From Micrasema longulum (Eukaryota; Arthropoda; Insecta; Trichoptera; Brachycentridae), in NCBI GenBank assembly GCA_022494885.1, contig JAGVSM010003557.1, forward strand, positions 124,001 to 188,000: DNA of 64,000 nucleotides, in the 5' to 3' direction. The notes below the pieces were generated by a model. It saw only the letters and a program-made list of their open reading frames with translations, searched no databases and had not been told where the DNA came from. The position numbers and the translations under genes were made by a program. Positions 29,732 to 44,700 of this stretch are shown here, one piece after another; position 1 is the first letter of the stretch, and each line of letters opens with the position of its first letter.

Positions 29732-32700
29732 CTAAAAAAAACAGTATTAAATTACAAATTATAAACGCCAGACAACGCCTCATACACCACAAAAAGGTAA
29801 ATCAAAAACGAATAAATTCTAATAATTACGAGTATTGCTCCGTTTTAGTCAAAATTGACCAAAGCAAGTATCTTACATTTTACCATGAATCCCATTTAAT
29901 TGATTTATTTTAAGAAAACATACAGTCATTAGTAATTTCAGATAAGGTTGAAAGACAGGATTGAAATACTAAGAAAAATACCTTTCTGCTAAATTATTTT
30001 AATCGTAATTTTTCAAACAATAACCACAAAAATCCGAATTTCTCACGTTGCATTTTACATGTTTTCCCTCTTCTGATTCCCCGGTATACCTCCCGAGTTG
30101 CGTAACTAGATCAGTAGTATTCAACGTGTAACAGTGCGATGTATATGGCATCTTGTCGCAACAATATTTCACAAAAAAGTGTATGAATTTCGAAGAAAAC
30201 TCGAAATATTATTAAATAGTTTTTTTTTATAAACACTACCATGGCAATTAAAATGACTTTATTATTTTCATAAAATTATCAATAAAAACACATGGGTTTA
30301 TTTATTTTCACCCCCTCCGGAATTTGTGAATTTTTTTCACGCTCAAGAGCGGAAATCCGCAAAAAATGTGTGATTTGAACCATTTTGACAAAAAAGCAAT
30401 AATTTTTTAACCTTAAACCTCTTTTTGGTGAAACTGGTACCAGGGTTCGACTGTAATTTCTGTGTGGTTCAGCATAATCGTATTTTAATTTAGATTATTT
30501 ATCATCGCTATACTCCTAATCCAAATAATAATATTGTATTTTTCACCCTTGAAAATAGGCTCACTATATCTAAATTATGCTATTTATATAAATTATTTAA
30601 TAATAAAGTAGACTCTTTAACAATATTTTGAGTTTGTCCAAATTTTTGTAGACAAGGACTGGATTCAACTCCCTAAGGAGCTGTTTATATTAACATATTA
30701 TAACAGAGATGAAGAACATTTAAGAAAAGGTAATATAGAAGTCTAGGCATCTACAGGGCTTATGACCTGTCAATGGCTGGTTTACAGGCCACTTTACACA
30801 CTGTGTAACATTCACCATTCTGCCTATATTTGAACATCTATATTCCTTCAATATGATAAATTACCTGGTCCATGAAGAAGTATAGAAATTGAAAAAATAA
30901 TATTTTCAGGCGTTGCCTAGTATATAGGTGAAATAATTCAATTTGATGAATCTCACCCGCATAAATAAGGTTTCAGCTCTTTAACTTCACAAACATCAAC
31001 AGATGAAAGAATTGAAGGAATATAGATGTTCAAATATAGGCAGAATGGTGAATGTTACACAGTGTGTAAAGTGGCCACTTAAACCAGCCATTGACAGGTC
31101 ATAAGCCCTGTAGATGCCTAGACTTAAGTCATTAACCCTCGGTGGTGGCGTAGTGAAGCATGTGTCTAACCTGCATGTCGATTTTATATTTTTGCAAATC
31201 TACTATGGTGAAGGTGTGTAGTGGTATTTGCATGTTGGTGTAGTGTTGTTGTCCTGACGAAGAGACGGGTTGCATCTCGAAACCGGTAGACAGATAAGTC
31301 GGTGAGTGGTTTTATACAAATTTTATTAACATAATATTAAAATGTTGGACCACAAAGTTAATGCTTTGAATATTAATAATATATGTATGATTTTTATTTA
31401 GAAACTTCGCTGGTCTGCCTTTCAACCTTATCTTTGGTGTTATATGTATATATATGTTTAGTTTTATATGTAATTTAATCATTGTTGACTAAATTTCTGT
31501 AAAATATATAGAAATCCAGCGTATTTTTATCATTTGTCCCGTGACGGCAAAGCATTCAGTCTTCAGCTTAAGCCAAAGCTTAAATGATTCTACGAAACCC
31601 TTTGTATTTACTTTTTATGATGGATTTTGAATTGTTAAGGTAGATTGTGTTATTGGCGGCCTCCGTAGTGTAATGACTGACACTTGACTCGCACGCGGAA
31701 GGTTCCGGATTCGATTCCCGGTGAGAATTCAAAAATTAAATTACATTTTTCTCAGGTCTGTGATATAATTTACCAATCTGATTGGGCGTCCTGGCCGGTT
31801 GTGGAGCAAACTATACTTAAATACATATCTTAATGTGCACCCGACCGACCGTCACAATAGATCTTCTTAGGTCGCAGTGACGTCAGAAGCTTGCATAGCG
31901 CTGACCCCCACCACTAAGAACTAAGCACCCAACCGTAGCTTGATTTTCAGCTGATACCGAATGAGGAAGATCAGTGCTACGGGAAGTTGGAGATTAAAAA
32001 TGATTTCTTACACGCAGTAAAAGTTAGAGCATTTTTTTCTCGAATAAATATTTTTTTTAATATTAAGCCGACTAAACTACTCATAGATGAGTAGTTTTAC
32101 GTTTTGTCCATTAGATACTCTGTAGACGTCGCTTAGTACGCAACTGCCGATTTAAATTCAATTATGCCGCATTATGTCATTTTTAAGTGTCGAAATACTG
32201 CCGGAGTTAAAAGGAAATAGGTTGGGATCACATTTTATGTGTAAATAGCGAATTCACAAATAATATTATTTAAGAATTCGATTATTTTACCGTCTGTCAG
32301 ATTATTAATCAAAACAATGCATACATTTTGTTAGTATTGCCAGGATAGTCGAATTTTTTATCCGGTTTTCTGTTAATACGCCTTAGTATAACAATGAACT
32401 CTATTAATTTACTTTATTACTACATGAATAAATAATGTTTTTTTTTTAAAGTACCTGTTTTTTTTACAGTCCAGTCAATAAAATATTTTTGGTGGTAAAA
32501 CGTAACATAAAATAACGCAAAATTATCATGTATTTGTTATGATAATATATTGTTCGCGGTCTGGCAACATTTCGTGGCCACTTTACGCATGCGCGTAGGC
32601 GGAATGTTGGCGGGGTAGAAGCATTTGGCAGACTTTTGGACACAGTGCGATGTATGAAAACTTGGTTCAACACGCCTTCTATATTATGATTCTATGGAGA

Positions 32701-35700
32701 AAATAAAATAAAAATTGTTTTGATAAAAACGAACTGCTTTGAACTACGTCATAGTTCCAATCAATTACGCGTTGTTGTGTTGTGATCGAGTTCCATATTC
32801 CGGTACCATTTTTTTTCAAAATTAAATGTATGTTTACGCTACAGGGAACTTCTTTTAAATGTCAGCAAAACGTCACAGAAGTAATTTTAAAATTATAAAA
32901 CTTTTAAAAAACATAGAGATTGTAAACGACACAAAAAAGTGGTTTTGTTGAAAAGTCTACTATTATTAACAAATAAAAAAAAAAAAAAAAAAACCACTGA
33001 ACTTCCTCGTTGCTTCTGCCTTGTTTCGGCCGGAACCGAAACCGCGGCAGAAACTGTGTTTTCTGGCCAAAATTGGCCAAAACCGAAAACGAAAATCGCT
33101 CTAAAACCAATCGTGACTTTTATTCGTTGGTTAAGGTTAAGTCAGGTTAGCGTCTTAGCCATTACACCACAGAAGCCTGAAATTAAAAAATATTTAAAAA
33201 AAACTTAAACTTTAAACTTAATATAGTATTATTTTTTATACTTACACAAGAAACAAAACCAATATAGATCATAGGAGGTATCGTCGAAATGAGGTTTTCT
33301 TGAACTTTAATATGAACTATGTAAGCGCAGTAAGACAATTTTCCGGGAACATTCCAGAACTTATACCTCAGAAAATTTTGTAATCCCACTAAAAAGAATA
33401 ATAAACTGATTTAAAACAAATAACCCTAAAACTTAAATGAATATTTCCTACCTAAGCAGTTATAACACATGTCCAAATTGTCGTTTTTTGTTACGTATGC
33501 AGAAATGTTCCTGAAAATCATTGAGATATAATATGTAGAGATAACACTCCATACCAATCCGAGCTAAAAAGTCGTCCCCAAAAGACAGCGATTGACCAGC
33601 AGAGAATTTGACAAGCAAAACATCATTATCATCATCATCATTCCCTTTCCATAGGGCACTGCATTGGTACACCAATCGCAGCGTATTTTGATAATTTTTT
33701 TGTTACATGTAGGTAAGATGATCAGTCTTACGCTTCAGGTACCAGTCCAGGGACTATGAAATATTCTGGTGTGAAAACACCCTTTTAAAAAAATATTTTA
33801 AATCAACCATGTCGGAAATCTAACCCGAAACCTCTTGAATGGTAGGTGAACGCGCTGACCATTACACCGCGTGGCCGACAGTAAAAAGCACGGATTGTTT
33901 ACATCGGTCTACTGTAAGTTATATTCAGTATGTAGCTTGTGAAAGAAAATTATTCTACCAAATCCCAAAAAGAACACTCTCACACTACCAGAAGTCAAAC
34001 TAGAGGATGGGTCATGGGGTCTATCACAAACTCTAATTTCGGGCAAAGAAATTTCAGGTTTCTGGCCCAAAATATTTAATATGTTACCCGAACATTGTAA
34101 AACCATGACTCGGATTCAATTTTAAAAATTTGTAAAAAAACTATTACTGGGCTTAGGTCGAGAAAAATCGGAAAATTTACTCAAAATACATTCTTAAATA
34201 ATAAATGGTATAAATTAATATTGTATAACTGTATAGAAAATAAACTAGTAGGTGGTACTATTATTGTTTATTTTGCATAAAAATGTCTGCCTTAAAACAG
34301 GTTGTACCTAGATAGGCAGACTAGACATGATACAGAGAAATCTATTACCTAAGTGTATATGTAGTTGATAAAGTAATTGTTATTTTGTTCATAAACTATG
34401 ATTATTATTATTATAAAAAATGTAATTTTGTTTTGAAGGGTACAAAATATGAGTATATTTAATGCAAAGAGCGAGAAAATTCTTTCAAACCTTAATTTTT
34501 TTTAAATATATGATCTACAAAAGTAAACAGAAAGCACAATAATCTAACTCTTCAGTCGAAACTTATAATATTATTACTATTAATATTATGCTAAATTCCA
34601 CATTTAAAAATTAATATTTTGTAAAGACAAGATACTCACGATCGCATTTGTTGGCAATACTTAGGAACACACATGAGGCCATGGTGACAATGACAAACTT
34701 ATCAAGAGATGCAAACAGGGCGCTGACAACAGGGGAGTTGTTAGGTTCATTATTGCACAAATACATAGAAATGTGAATCACGACGTACATCACTGGCAAA
34801 GCAGCGTTTGAAATATTCCAAATCCACTAAAAAGTAATCGTTTTCATTATTTTTTTAATACATATTTACAATTTTCACCGGTGGCCGGGTTTCGTCAAAC
34901 ACAACGAATCCCGGTCACCGGTGAAAATTATTATTAAAAAAAGCGGAATTAAACTAACTTCATATTTTTACTATTACAACATAATATGAAAACTCAGACA
35001 ACTATCCTCTTGGGTAGTGTTGAAGGGACAAGTTCGCGTAGACGTCAACCGACAAGATGGGAGCCACTGAATCACTGAATTATCAGAATTTTCACTTATT
35101 ATATTGAGTTTTTCTACTGACATTTCTTGGTGGAACTGCATTTTAATTATAATAATAAAAATACTTTATAGTTTTATTCCACTTTTATTTATAATTATTT
35201 TATAAATTTTTTACCAGTGACCGGGTTTCGTCGTGACTGACATCGTCAGACTGGTGGGAGACTAAACAAATCTCTATGTTATATACAAGTGCAAGCAGGG
35301 TTTGTAAATCATGATTTTATATAATTATGTAAATAAAAGAATTTAAATTAAAATCATTTAAGTATAAGGTAATAACAATAATAAGAATATTAGTTTTGTT
35401 TAAATGTATATAATAAAAACTGGTGTAAAATATATAATTTTATGAAGTTTTATAATGAAAATGTATTTGAATTACATGTATTTAAATTTAATTAAAACTA
35501 TAACAGGGTCCGCTGGTTGGTAGTTCCATCGACAGCTATGTCTCCGGGTCCGGGGGTCATCAAATCATGTTTTTGATAAAAATACAAATGTTCAATTCCT
35601 TCACACATGCAGCAAAGGCCAAAAATTAGATAAACTTGAAATTTTAGAAATAAACCGCTTAAAAAATTTCCCTGATAAAATAATATTAAACGATCAAGTA

Positions 35701-38700
35701 ACACACGTGCATTCTCCATTATTGTATCCATTGAAATACAAACAATGAAACTAATCCATAAGAATTAACTGCCGGGAATTTTTACTTTCAGAGAAGCACT
35801 TAATTACCCCCCGGACCCGGAGACATAGCTGTCGATGGAACTACCAACCAGCGGCCCCTGTTATAGTTTTAATTAAATTTAAATACATGTAATTCAAATA
35901 CATTTTCATTATAAAACTTCATAAAATTATATATTTTACACCAGTTTTTATTATATACATTCAAACAAAACTAATATTCTTATAATTGTTATTACCTTAT
36001 ACTTAAATGATTTTAATTTAAATTCTTTTATTTACATAATTATATAAAATCATGATTTACAACCCCTGCTTGCACTTGTATATAACATAGAGATTTGTTT
36101 AGTCTCCCACCAGTCTGACGATGCCAGTCACGACGAAACCCGGTCACTGGTAAAAAATTTATAAAATAATTATAAATAAAAGTGGAATAAAACTATAAAG
36201 TATTTTTATTATTATAATTAGAATTTTCACTGATGAATGCCTACAGAAGAGCACAAGACCGTTTACAAGACTGTCCACAGATGAGCCATGCCTGGAGTCA
36301 GGCGAGATCACCATCCTCAGAAATGAGGCACGGATTGAAAAAAGAGAGAGTAATTATTACCTACCTAATTAAAATGTTTTTTTACCGTCCATATCCCATT
36401 AGTAATTCATACAAAATAAATATAACTTTTAAATATATTGTATATCGGATACATGTCGCGATATACAGGGTGTTATTTAAACCCTGTCACATCCGAAACC
36501 ACGATGATCAGTACGAGTAAGAAGACATATTGGCACATTAAAACATTTTTTTTAAACGAATAACATTTACAAAAATAATATATTAAACAAATAAATAGTT
36601 GTTAACCTCGTCAAGGGCGAAGCGAGGAGGGGGGAGGGACGAGTCTGATACAGCGACAACCGCGCAGCCACGCCCCCCTCGCTTCTCCCCTGCAGAAGTA
36701 AGAAATTTTATTCACTCATCAATTTACGGAAAACGTATACGATTTTAAAATCGAATTAGTCCAGCATAAGGCCCCCAATCAGTGAGTCAGCAACACTGCA
36801 CGGGTCCAAAACTTATTTTTCACTGACCTCATTTTGTTTGATGTTTATTTTATTTTTTTCTATGTAGTTGTGAATGAATCCTGCGATTATTCCAATTATC
36901 AAGCTCGCCATGTGTCCCTCGAGTTTTACGTAAATATTTAGGAGAGTTGGGTGTACTCTTGGGATTACCCTGCCAATACTAAAATAATAAAAAAATAATA
37001 ATAAAAGTTCAATTTATAATATTTCGATCGACAACTTATTATTTACTCTTGCGCCCTGTGAAGATCTATTGGGATGGGTGAATGGTTCTCGCCTTCCAAG
37101 CCCAGATCTGTAGTCTGGTAAAACGCACGCAAAATGAGGAAATCATACGATTTTGCCGTTTTTTTTTTAATTTTTATTTATTTACAATTTTTAAAAACCC
37201 GTTAGGGTTACATTAGAAATTTAATATTGTCTAATCATTTTATGTCTCGTCTAGTCTAGTTATTTCTCTAGTTAGTCTCCAGTAAAAGTTTTCAAGTAGT
37301 AAGGTAAGTCGTTGTAGTGTTTAAGTCCATTATTTAGTATTTTTGACTGTCCTGTGTTAAATTATAAATAAAATTATTAATGAAACTTCTTGGTTCAGTT
37401 TGACTTTTTTGTTATTTCAACAAACGAGCGCTTTCGCCTTAGTAGGCATCTTCAAGACTGGTGAATCGTTTACAACGTTTACAGTTTTTATACTATTCTT
37501 AACATATTTTGGAGATAAGAAGATCAAATAAGTATTTTAACAGAGGACAGAAAACAAAAATATTTACAACTAGTATGCTAAACAGTTCATTTTTGGGAGT
37601 TTTTGGACCATAATCGGGATTAAGCATTTATTATTTAAAAGGTGGGAAAAGAACACATGGCGAAATACAACAGAAGTAACGGGACTAACTCAGTCTAACT
37701 TAAATTTACTAGTCACAGACATTTTTTTCCAGTCTTTCAATATTCTTTAGTAAATTTACTAATTACAAGCGGACAGCGGTATGCAAATCAATAAAGTGTT
37801 GATCTAGATTTGTTTTATATGTTTCCTCTGACAATCAAGTCCTGTCTTCTAAAAAATACAATCATTTAAGGATTTATTTATCAAAGGTATTTAATATATC
37901 GGATCACGGATCGATGAGTGGATCAAGCCAAATATGTAAAATGTATGCACTGTTTATGAATTTTATTAATTGGTCTATATAAATTAAGTTATGTTTTTTA
38001 TGAATATTTTTGTTTTTTATTTTGTTAATTATGTTATTTATAATTAGGATAATTGGTTTAATTACGTTTTTTTTATTGTTCTTATTTTGTTAATTTTTTT
38101 AACTTCGTTAAATATATTTCATAACTTTGTTAAATGTTATTATCTTAGGCATGTTTCACATTTTTGTAAAATGTTTCCCTCGGCACGGAATTCTGTATAA
38201 AAAAATACAAACAATGTAAAAGTATAAATAAATCAAATAAATAAATATAATTGTATGCTAATAAGAAAAATAGAGAAATTAATAAGCATACAAGGTAATC
38301 CAGATAGTTAAAAGTTATTGGTAATTTCATTTCATAATACTAAACGAAATAATTATAATGTTTTAAGTGTTTCCAAATGTTTACAGATAAACCGGTCAAC
38401 GACAGGTCATAAGCCCTGTAAATGCCTAGACTTCCATATTCCTTTCCCAAAAATGTTTTCCCTCTCTGTTGCCACAAATTTGCAACAAAAATACTTTTTT
38501 AATAAACAGAAGCATATAAAAAAACCAATGTTACAATTTTATTGGAATATAAAATAACAAATACAAATAAAGTAAAAAATAATACATAGCTGCCCTAGTT
38601 CTTGTATGTTCAATAGACCATTTTTATAAAATCGAGTTATAAATGCCAACATGTTCATTATCTTAAAACGCGTCCATGTAGCTAAAGATTATTTTTTTTC

Positions 38701-41700
38701 TTTATTAAATAAACATTTTTGTGTGCCAAACTCCACTTACTGACTTTGCTTATTTGACTTTAAAAACAAATAAAATGTCTTTTGTAAAATTTGCAAAATG
38801 GTCTATTATACATACAAGAACTGGGGCAGCATTATATACTTGTATAAATTCATTATGTACATTGTAATAAGTTAGTGTTGATGCCTAGGAACTTTAGCTC
38901 AATAAACCCCGTTACTGACAGCACATTGAATTTTTTATAACAAACCTGCATTATAAAAGCAGAACTGAGCACGTGCGGGAGCTTCCTTTTCGAGCGACAA
39001 GAAAAATCAAACGTCCCGGTGTTGCCAAAGTTCTGCTCCGATAATGCAGGTTTGTTATCAAAAATTCAAGGTGCTGTCAGTAACGGGGTATATTGAACAA
39101 AAGTTCCTAGGCATCAAAACTAACTTATTACAATGTACATAATGAATATATACAAGTATATATTGCTGCCCCAGTTCTTGTATGTTTAATAGACCATTTT
39201 GCAAATTTTACAAAGGATATTTTATTTGTTTTTAAAGTCAAACAACAAAAAAAATTGAAAAACACTGAACTTTTTCATTGAAATGATAATTGAGATCTGG
39301 TTTCTATAAACTTACTCTATACAGTAAGAAATGAGAGTAATAAATAATATGCCAAATAGCATTAAGTAGTAAATAAAATATTACAAAAATACATAAAGAA
39401 AAAACATAAAAATATCAAGATATCAAGATATATAAAAAGCAAATAAAAGGAAAAGTATGGATGGAAAGCAGATTTGTAATTTTTTGCTAATTGCTAATCT
39501 CGAACTTTAAAAAAATTGACAACCTCGTCCCTATCGATGTGCAGCAACAATTTTTTTTAAATAAATTGGCACTTGTGGAGTTTTTTATGGCTGCTGGAAG
39601 TTGATTAAATAAAATCAATGCTTATTATTTGTGTATCATTCGTGTAAAAGCCTTTTTGACGTTAGCAAATAAATTAATATTATCTTCTTAAATGAGTTTT
39701 CTGTATAAGTAAAAAAAATATTACATGCACTTACTCTGGAGTCATTACTATGACGGCGGGATAGCCGTGTATATACGTCAGATACCCTGGAAGAAGGAAA
39801 GCTCCCACAAGAAGTCCTCCCAGGATATACTTGGCAAATTTAGGGTATTTGCATATTAGTAGGATAGTTATTATCCCTACTATATGAAACTGCATATCCA
39901 CAGCCAGGAACCTGAAATACATAAACAATTAAACAGGTAATGGTCCCGCGATCACCGATCAGAAGTCTAAGGCTCTTCCACTTGGTTTTCATTTTTTATT
40001 ACAACATAAAAACTCTAAAACTAAAAATGTGGATGTTCAAACATAGGCAGAATGGTAATTGTTACACAGTGTGTGTTACACAGTGGCCACTTAAACCAAC
40101 TAATGACAGGTCATAAGCCCTGTAAATGCCTAGAGTCTGATATTCCCTTCTCAAAAATGTTTTACTTCTCTGTTACAACAAATTTTAATACATATTTTAA
40201 TCTGTTTGTAACGAGTTTTTTTTTTATTTGTTTTTTTTTCCATTCATATATTATTTACATAAAAATATAATTACAAAAATACGCTTTAGAAAATTGCATC
40301 TCAAAATTAAGCTATAACATAAATTGGAAAAATTGAAAATTAGTTTAAAATGATTCCTAAATTTACATAGGTTATTAACATATTACAACAGAGATGAGGA
40401 ACATTTAAGAGAAGGTGATATATAAGTCTAGGTATCTACAGGGCTTATGACCTGTCATGGGCTGGTTTAAGTGGCCACTTTACACACTGTGTAACATTCA
40501 CCATTCTGCCCATATTTGAACATCTATATCCCTTCTATTCTTTCATCTGTTGATGTATGTGAAGTTAAAGAGCTGAAACCTTTATTTATGCGGGTGAAAT
40601 TCATCTAATTGAATTAACACTTAAATCAGCCCATGACAGGTCATAAGCCCTGTAGATGCCTAGACTTATATATCACATTCTCTTAAATGTTCTTCATCTC
40701 TGTTGTAATATATTAATGTTAACAGCTCCCCAGGGAGTTGAATCCAGTTCTTGTCTACAAAAATTTGGAAAAACTCAAAATATTGTTGTTACATAGGTTA
40801 CTTAGGACAAAAAATTATTTTTTTGTAAATGTATATTTGATTATGTATAAATTAATATTGCGAATACTAAAAATTATAAAATCATGCTGGTCGATGGGGG
40901 GAGTTCTCTTGCGAAATTGAAGTCATGTTCTTTGAATCAAGTTAAGCCAATAATGTTTTTTTATTTCAGAACAATCAAACAAAATAAGTGCATTGATATA
41001 TAATATGTATACACTAGATGCGACACTAATACCCGTATGCAGAGACAAAACTTAAGGTGAGGAAAGTACATTCTATGGTCGTCACCTTCGGGTTATTCTC
41101 TGCATATAAAATTAGAATGTACTTTCCTCACCTTAAGTTTTGTCTCTGCATACGGGTATTAGCATCCGACTTGTGTTTCGTTACATAGGTTCCGGAGCTT
41201 AACTTGCATTTTTTGGGAAATTGTGTTTTTCCTTGTATACGCTGAGCAAATGTGAAGCAGTGCAAAAGGGAGCGACGTACGGCTTTGAATTCAAAGTAAA
41301 CCAAATAAACAGTCGGTCCTTTTTACTCTACTGCGCGTTTTGCTCGGGAAAGGTTGTTCGATAACTTTTAGAACACGATTTCAAATTCGGGCTATATGAA
41401 GCGGCATATCTATTTTATTATACGTCAGTGAGTAAGCAGCGATTTAATTCATAATAAATAATAATTAGATTGATCTCTCGAGAGAGACGGAGGGTCGATT
41501 TTGATAGGATATGACTTATGTTAGTTTATCGATCTATGTACGCTTACGAAAGTTATTCAGTGATTCAGTGAACCCGCTTTAGGCTCTATAAATCTTCAAA
41601 AATTAATCATATAAAAAAAACTATTTAAAAACATAATACATTCATAGAAGGAACCTAATTAAGTTTCAACAAAAATACAAAATCAAGGCCAACGTACATA

Positions 41701-44700
41701 TAGCACGATCGGAAATTCCAGTGACGACATTAATTTTATAATTGACGTTATAAGTTTTTTTAAATTACGTTTCTTTTTTAAGAGAACATTGTTTTGCTAT
41801 AAATTTCCTTGAATCTAAATGACGTACAGTAGCAGTTTTTAATAAAAAAATATCTGATAAATGTAAGTAAATCGTGCGGCCATTTTAAAACCTCGCTATT
41901 TCAAAATCGCGGCATTAAAAATATAAAGTCAATAAATATTTAACCTTTGAAACCTTAATTCAATCTGGCAATTGTAAAAAGTATTTGATTTGGTACACCC
42001 ACGCAGAGGCCATGCCCATGTCGGATTTTTTGTTTTTATCAATAAATGTTATATTATATAATAAAAAATGTAACAAATGTAAACAAAATTTTTTCAATAA
42101 ATAAAAAAGAGATTTAAAAAATTGATTGAAAGATTTTCCTTTTTTATAAGGTTTAGAAATAATGGTTATTTTAGTTTGAATATCCTCCTTAGTGGTTTTC
42201 CTAATATATATATATATTTTTATTCTGTTGATGGTTTTGTTCTGTATAATGTATACGGTGATATGTATGTGGTTAAAGTGTGTTACATATATTTGCCCCA
42301 ACTCAACACAGGACGTTGCTTCCATGAAGTTGGGATTTGTATCTCAATAAATGTAATATAAATATAATAAAAATAAAATAAAAATTTTAAAAATATATAT
42401 ATATATACATTTGGTTTCAAATGTGTCTTTTTATCAGTATGGTATACCAGTTGCTAAAATCCATTTTATGAAATAAAAAATAAAATTGGTGGCCAGATCG
42501 TGGGCTCATGGCTGCTCAGACTCTTCAATCAATGCCTTAAGGAAGAACATATGCCTTTGGATTGGGGGAGGGCAGTTGTCATGCCTTTATATAATCAAAA
42601 TGAATCTCGTGCGGAATGTGGAAACTATAGGGCAATCAGTCTTCTGAGTTCTGTCGGCAAACTGTGTGAGAAAATTATAATTGATAGAGTAAGAAAGGTG
42701 ACGAGAGATGTGGAAGAAGTGTGGGACGTGCAAGGAGCCTTTATGAGTGGACGTGGATGCACGGATCAAAATGTTGCCCTGCGAATGCTAACCGATAAGT
42801 TTTTGGCAAAAAGTTAGAAACCATTCTGCGCATTTGTTGATTTACAAAAAGGGTATGATAAAGTAGAAAGAATGAAATTGTGGGGCGCGTTGGAAAAGTA
42901 TGAAGTAAACAATAAACGTATACGTGCAGGTACGTCTCTCTATGAGGAGAGTTCAGCGTGTGTAAGAGTTAATGGGGGATTCACATCTTGGTTTGCGATC
43001 TCAAAAGGCGTGAAACAGGGTTGTGTAATGTCACTATGGTTGTTTAATGTTGCCAGCGTCGATTTATTACTCTCCCAAAACACCAAAACCGTGGTGCGGG
43101 GGGGTGGCCAGTGGCCAGAGATTTGTTGTCTACGCAAAAGCCATGAACGGGGAGGAGGGTGGCTGTTAATTGTGTCAAAAAAATTAGCAATTGTTCCGAA
43201 TTTCATAGATAAAACCATTTTTATAATTTATTTTTATAATATAGTAATAATTGGGCTCGGTAGATGCGTAGATTGCTCCCAAATCAGTAGATCAACTGAA
43301 AAAACTGTAGGGTTGGCAACGCCGTGCGTAAGAATAATGATGTACGAAGCCTATGTCAAAAGTAAATTGAGTTACATGATCGCCTTCTGGGGAACTGGTA
43401 ACAAGACAGACATAACAAGAATACAAAGACAAAGAAATAAAATTCTTAAACTAACATACAACCTACCCTACCTGACCTCTACGACTGAACTGTACAAAAA
43501 AACACACCAGTTTGACATAAACTACTTGACTCAAATTGAGACCTTAAAAATTGTGCACAAAATAACACTGGGAAACATACAAGACGACGACATAACATTA
43601 GTAAAAAATGCTGACGTACACAAATATAACACCAGACAACAAAAACACTATCATATTGAAAAAGCAAAGACAAACACAGGACAGTCAAAAATACTACATA
43701 ATGGACTTAAACACTACAACGACCTACCTTACTACTTGAAAACTTTTAATGGAGACAAATTTAAAATCAATCTGAAAAAGCACATGATGACTGAACTAAC
43801 TATACTAGACGAGACATAAAATGACTAGACAATATTAAATTTCTAATGTAACCCTAACGGGTTTTTTAAAATTGTAAATAAATAAAAAATAAATAAAAAA
43901 GACACAAAATAACCCAGGATAACTCATTTCGTAATCATTCATACATACCTTATTTTAATCATGAGCTTACTTTTCCTTTTCCAATTCATTTTCAATCGTC
44001 TTCATTTGTTAGAATTTTTCACTAGCGTAGTCGACGAGTTGGATCCAATACTCATCCTGTGTTCTTGTTCTGTTTCACACATGTCCGAGTATTTTTAATT
44101 GAACGTAGTTATACAGAAAGCAGCCAGCCATAGGAAAGTGAAACTGAGATAATAACCATTTTGTGAAAAGAGTGATTTATAAAATCTACACAATAATTTG
44201 AATGTTTTTGACTTTAACAAACGATGAACAATGAATACATAAGTTTTTTTATATATTACAAACAAGAATCTAATTATGTATTTGGCCAGTTTTAAGTATT
44301 TTTGAAGAACCATAAGGTTTTTCTAGTTTTGTGGGCGTTTTCTGAAAATTGAGAAATGCCGTTTTTGTGATCGACACCTTTTTCCGGAGGTGATTAATAC
44401 AGTTTTTTATATGAAAGTGGTCTGGCTGTTTTAAGCAAAACTGCACCCGATAACATCAATATCTCATTTTTCCGAAATTGTGGACTGGCTGATTTCTGCA
44501 TAACTACGTTCGATTCCTCCCGGTTGTGGAAAAAAATACACGATAAAACGCAATTAAATGATCTTACCATCCTTGAATTAGGCATTCGATTGAACCGTAA
44601 ATATTATTTACATAAAGAAGGCTAGTCCACCAATACTCTTGGCATGATTTCACCTCTTGTCTAGTCAGGGGTTCTAGAAATAGGTTTGTAAATCTCTCAT

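Noticed and set aside
42122..42361. 79-codon open frame
   Set aside because: Low-complexity AT-rich sequence with a TA microsatellite and no protein pattern.
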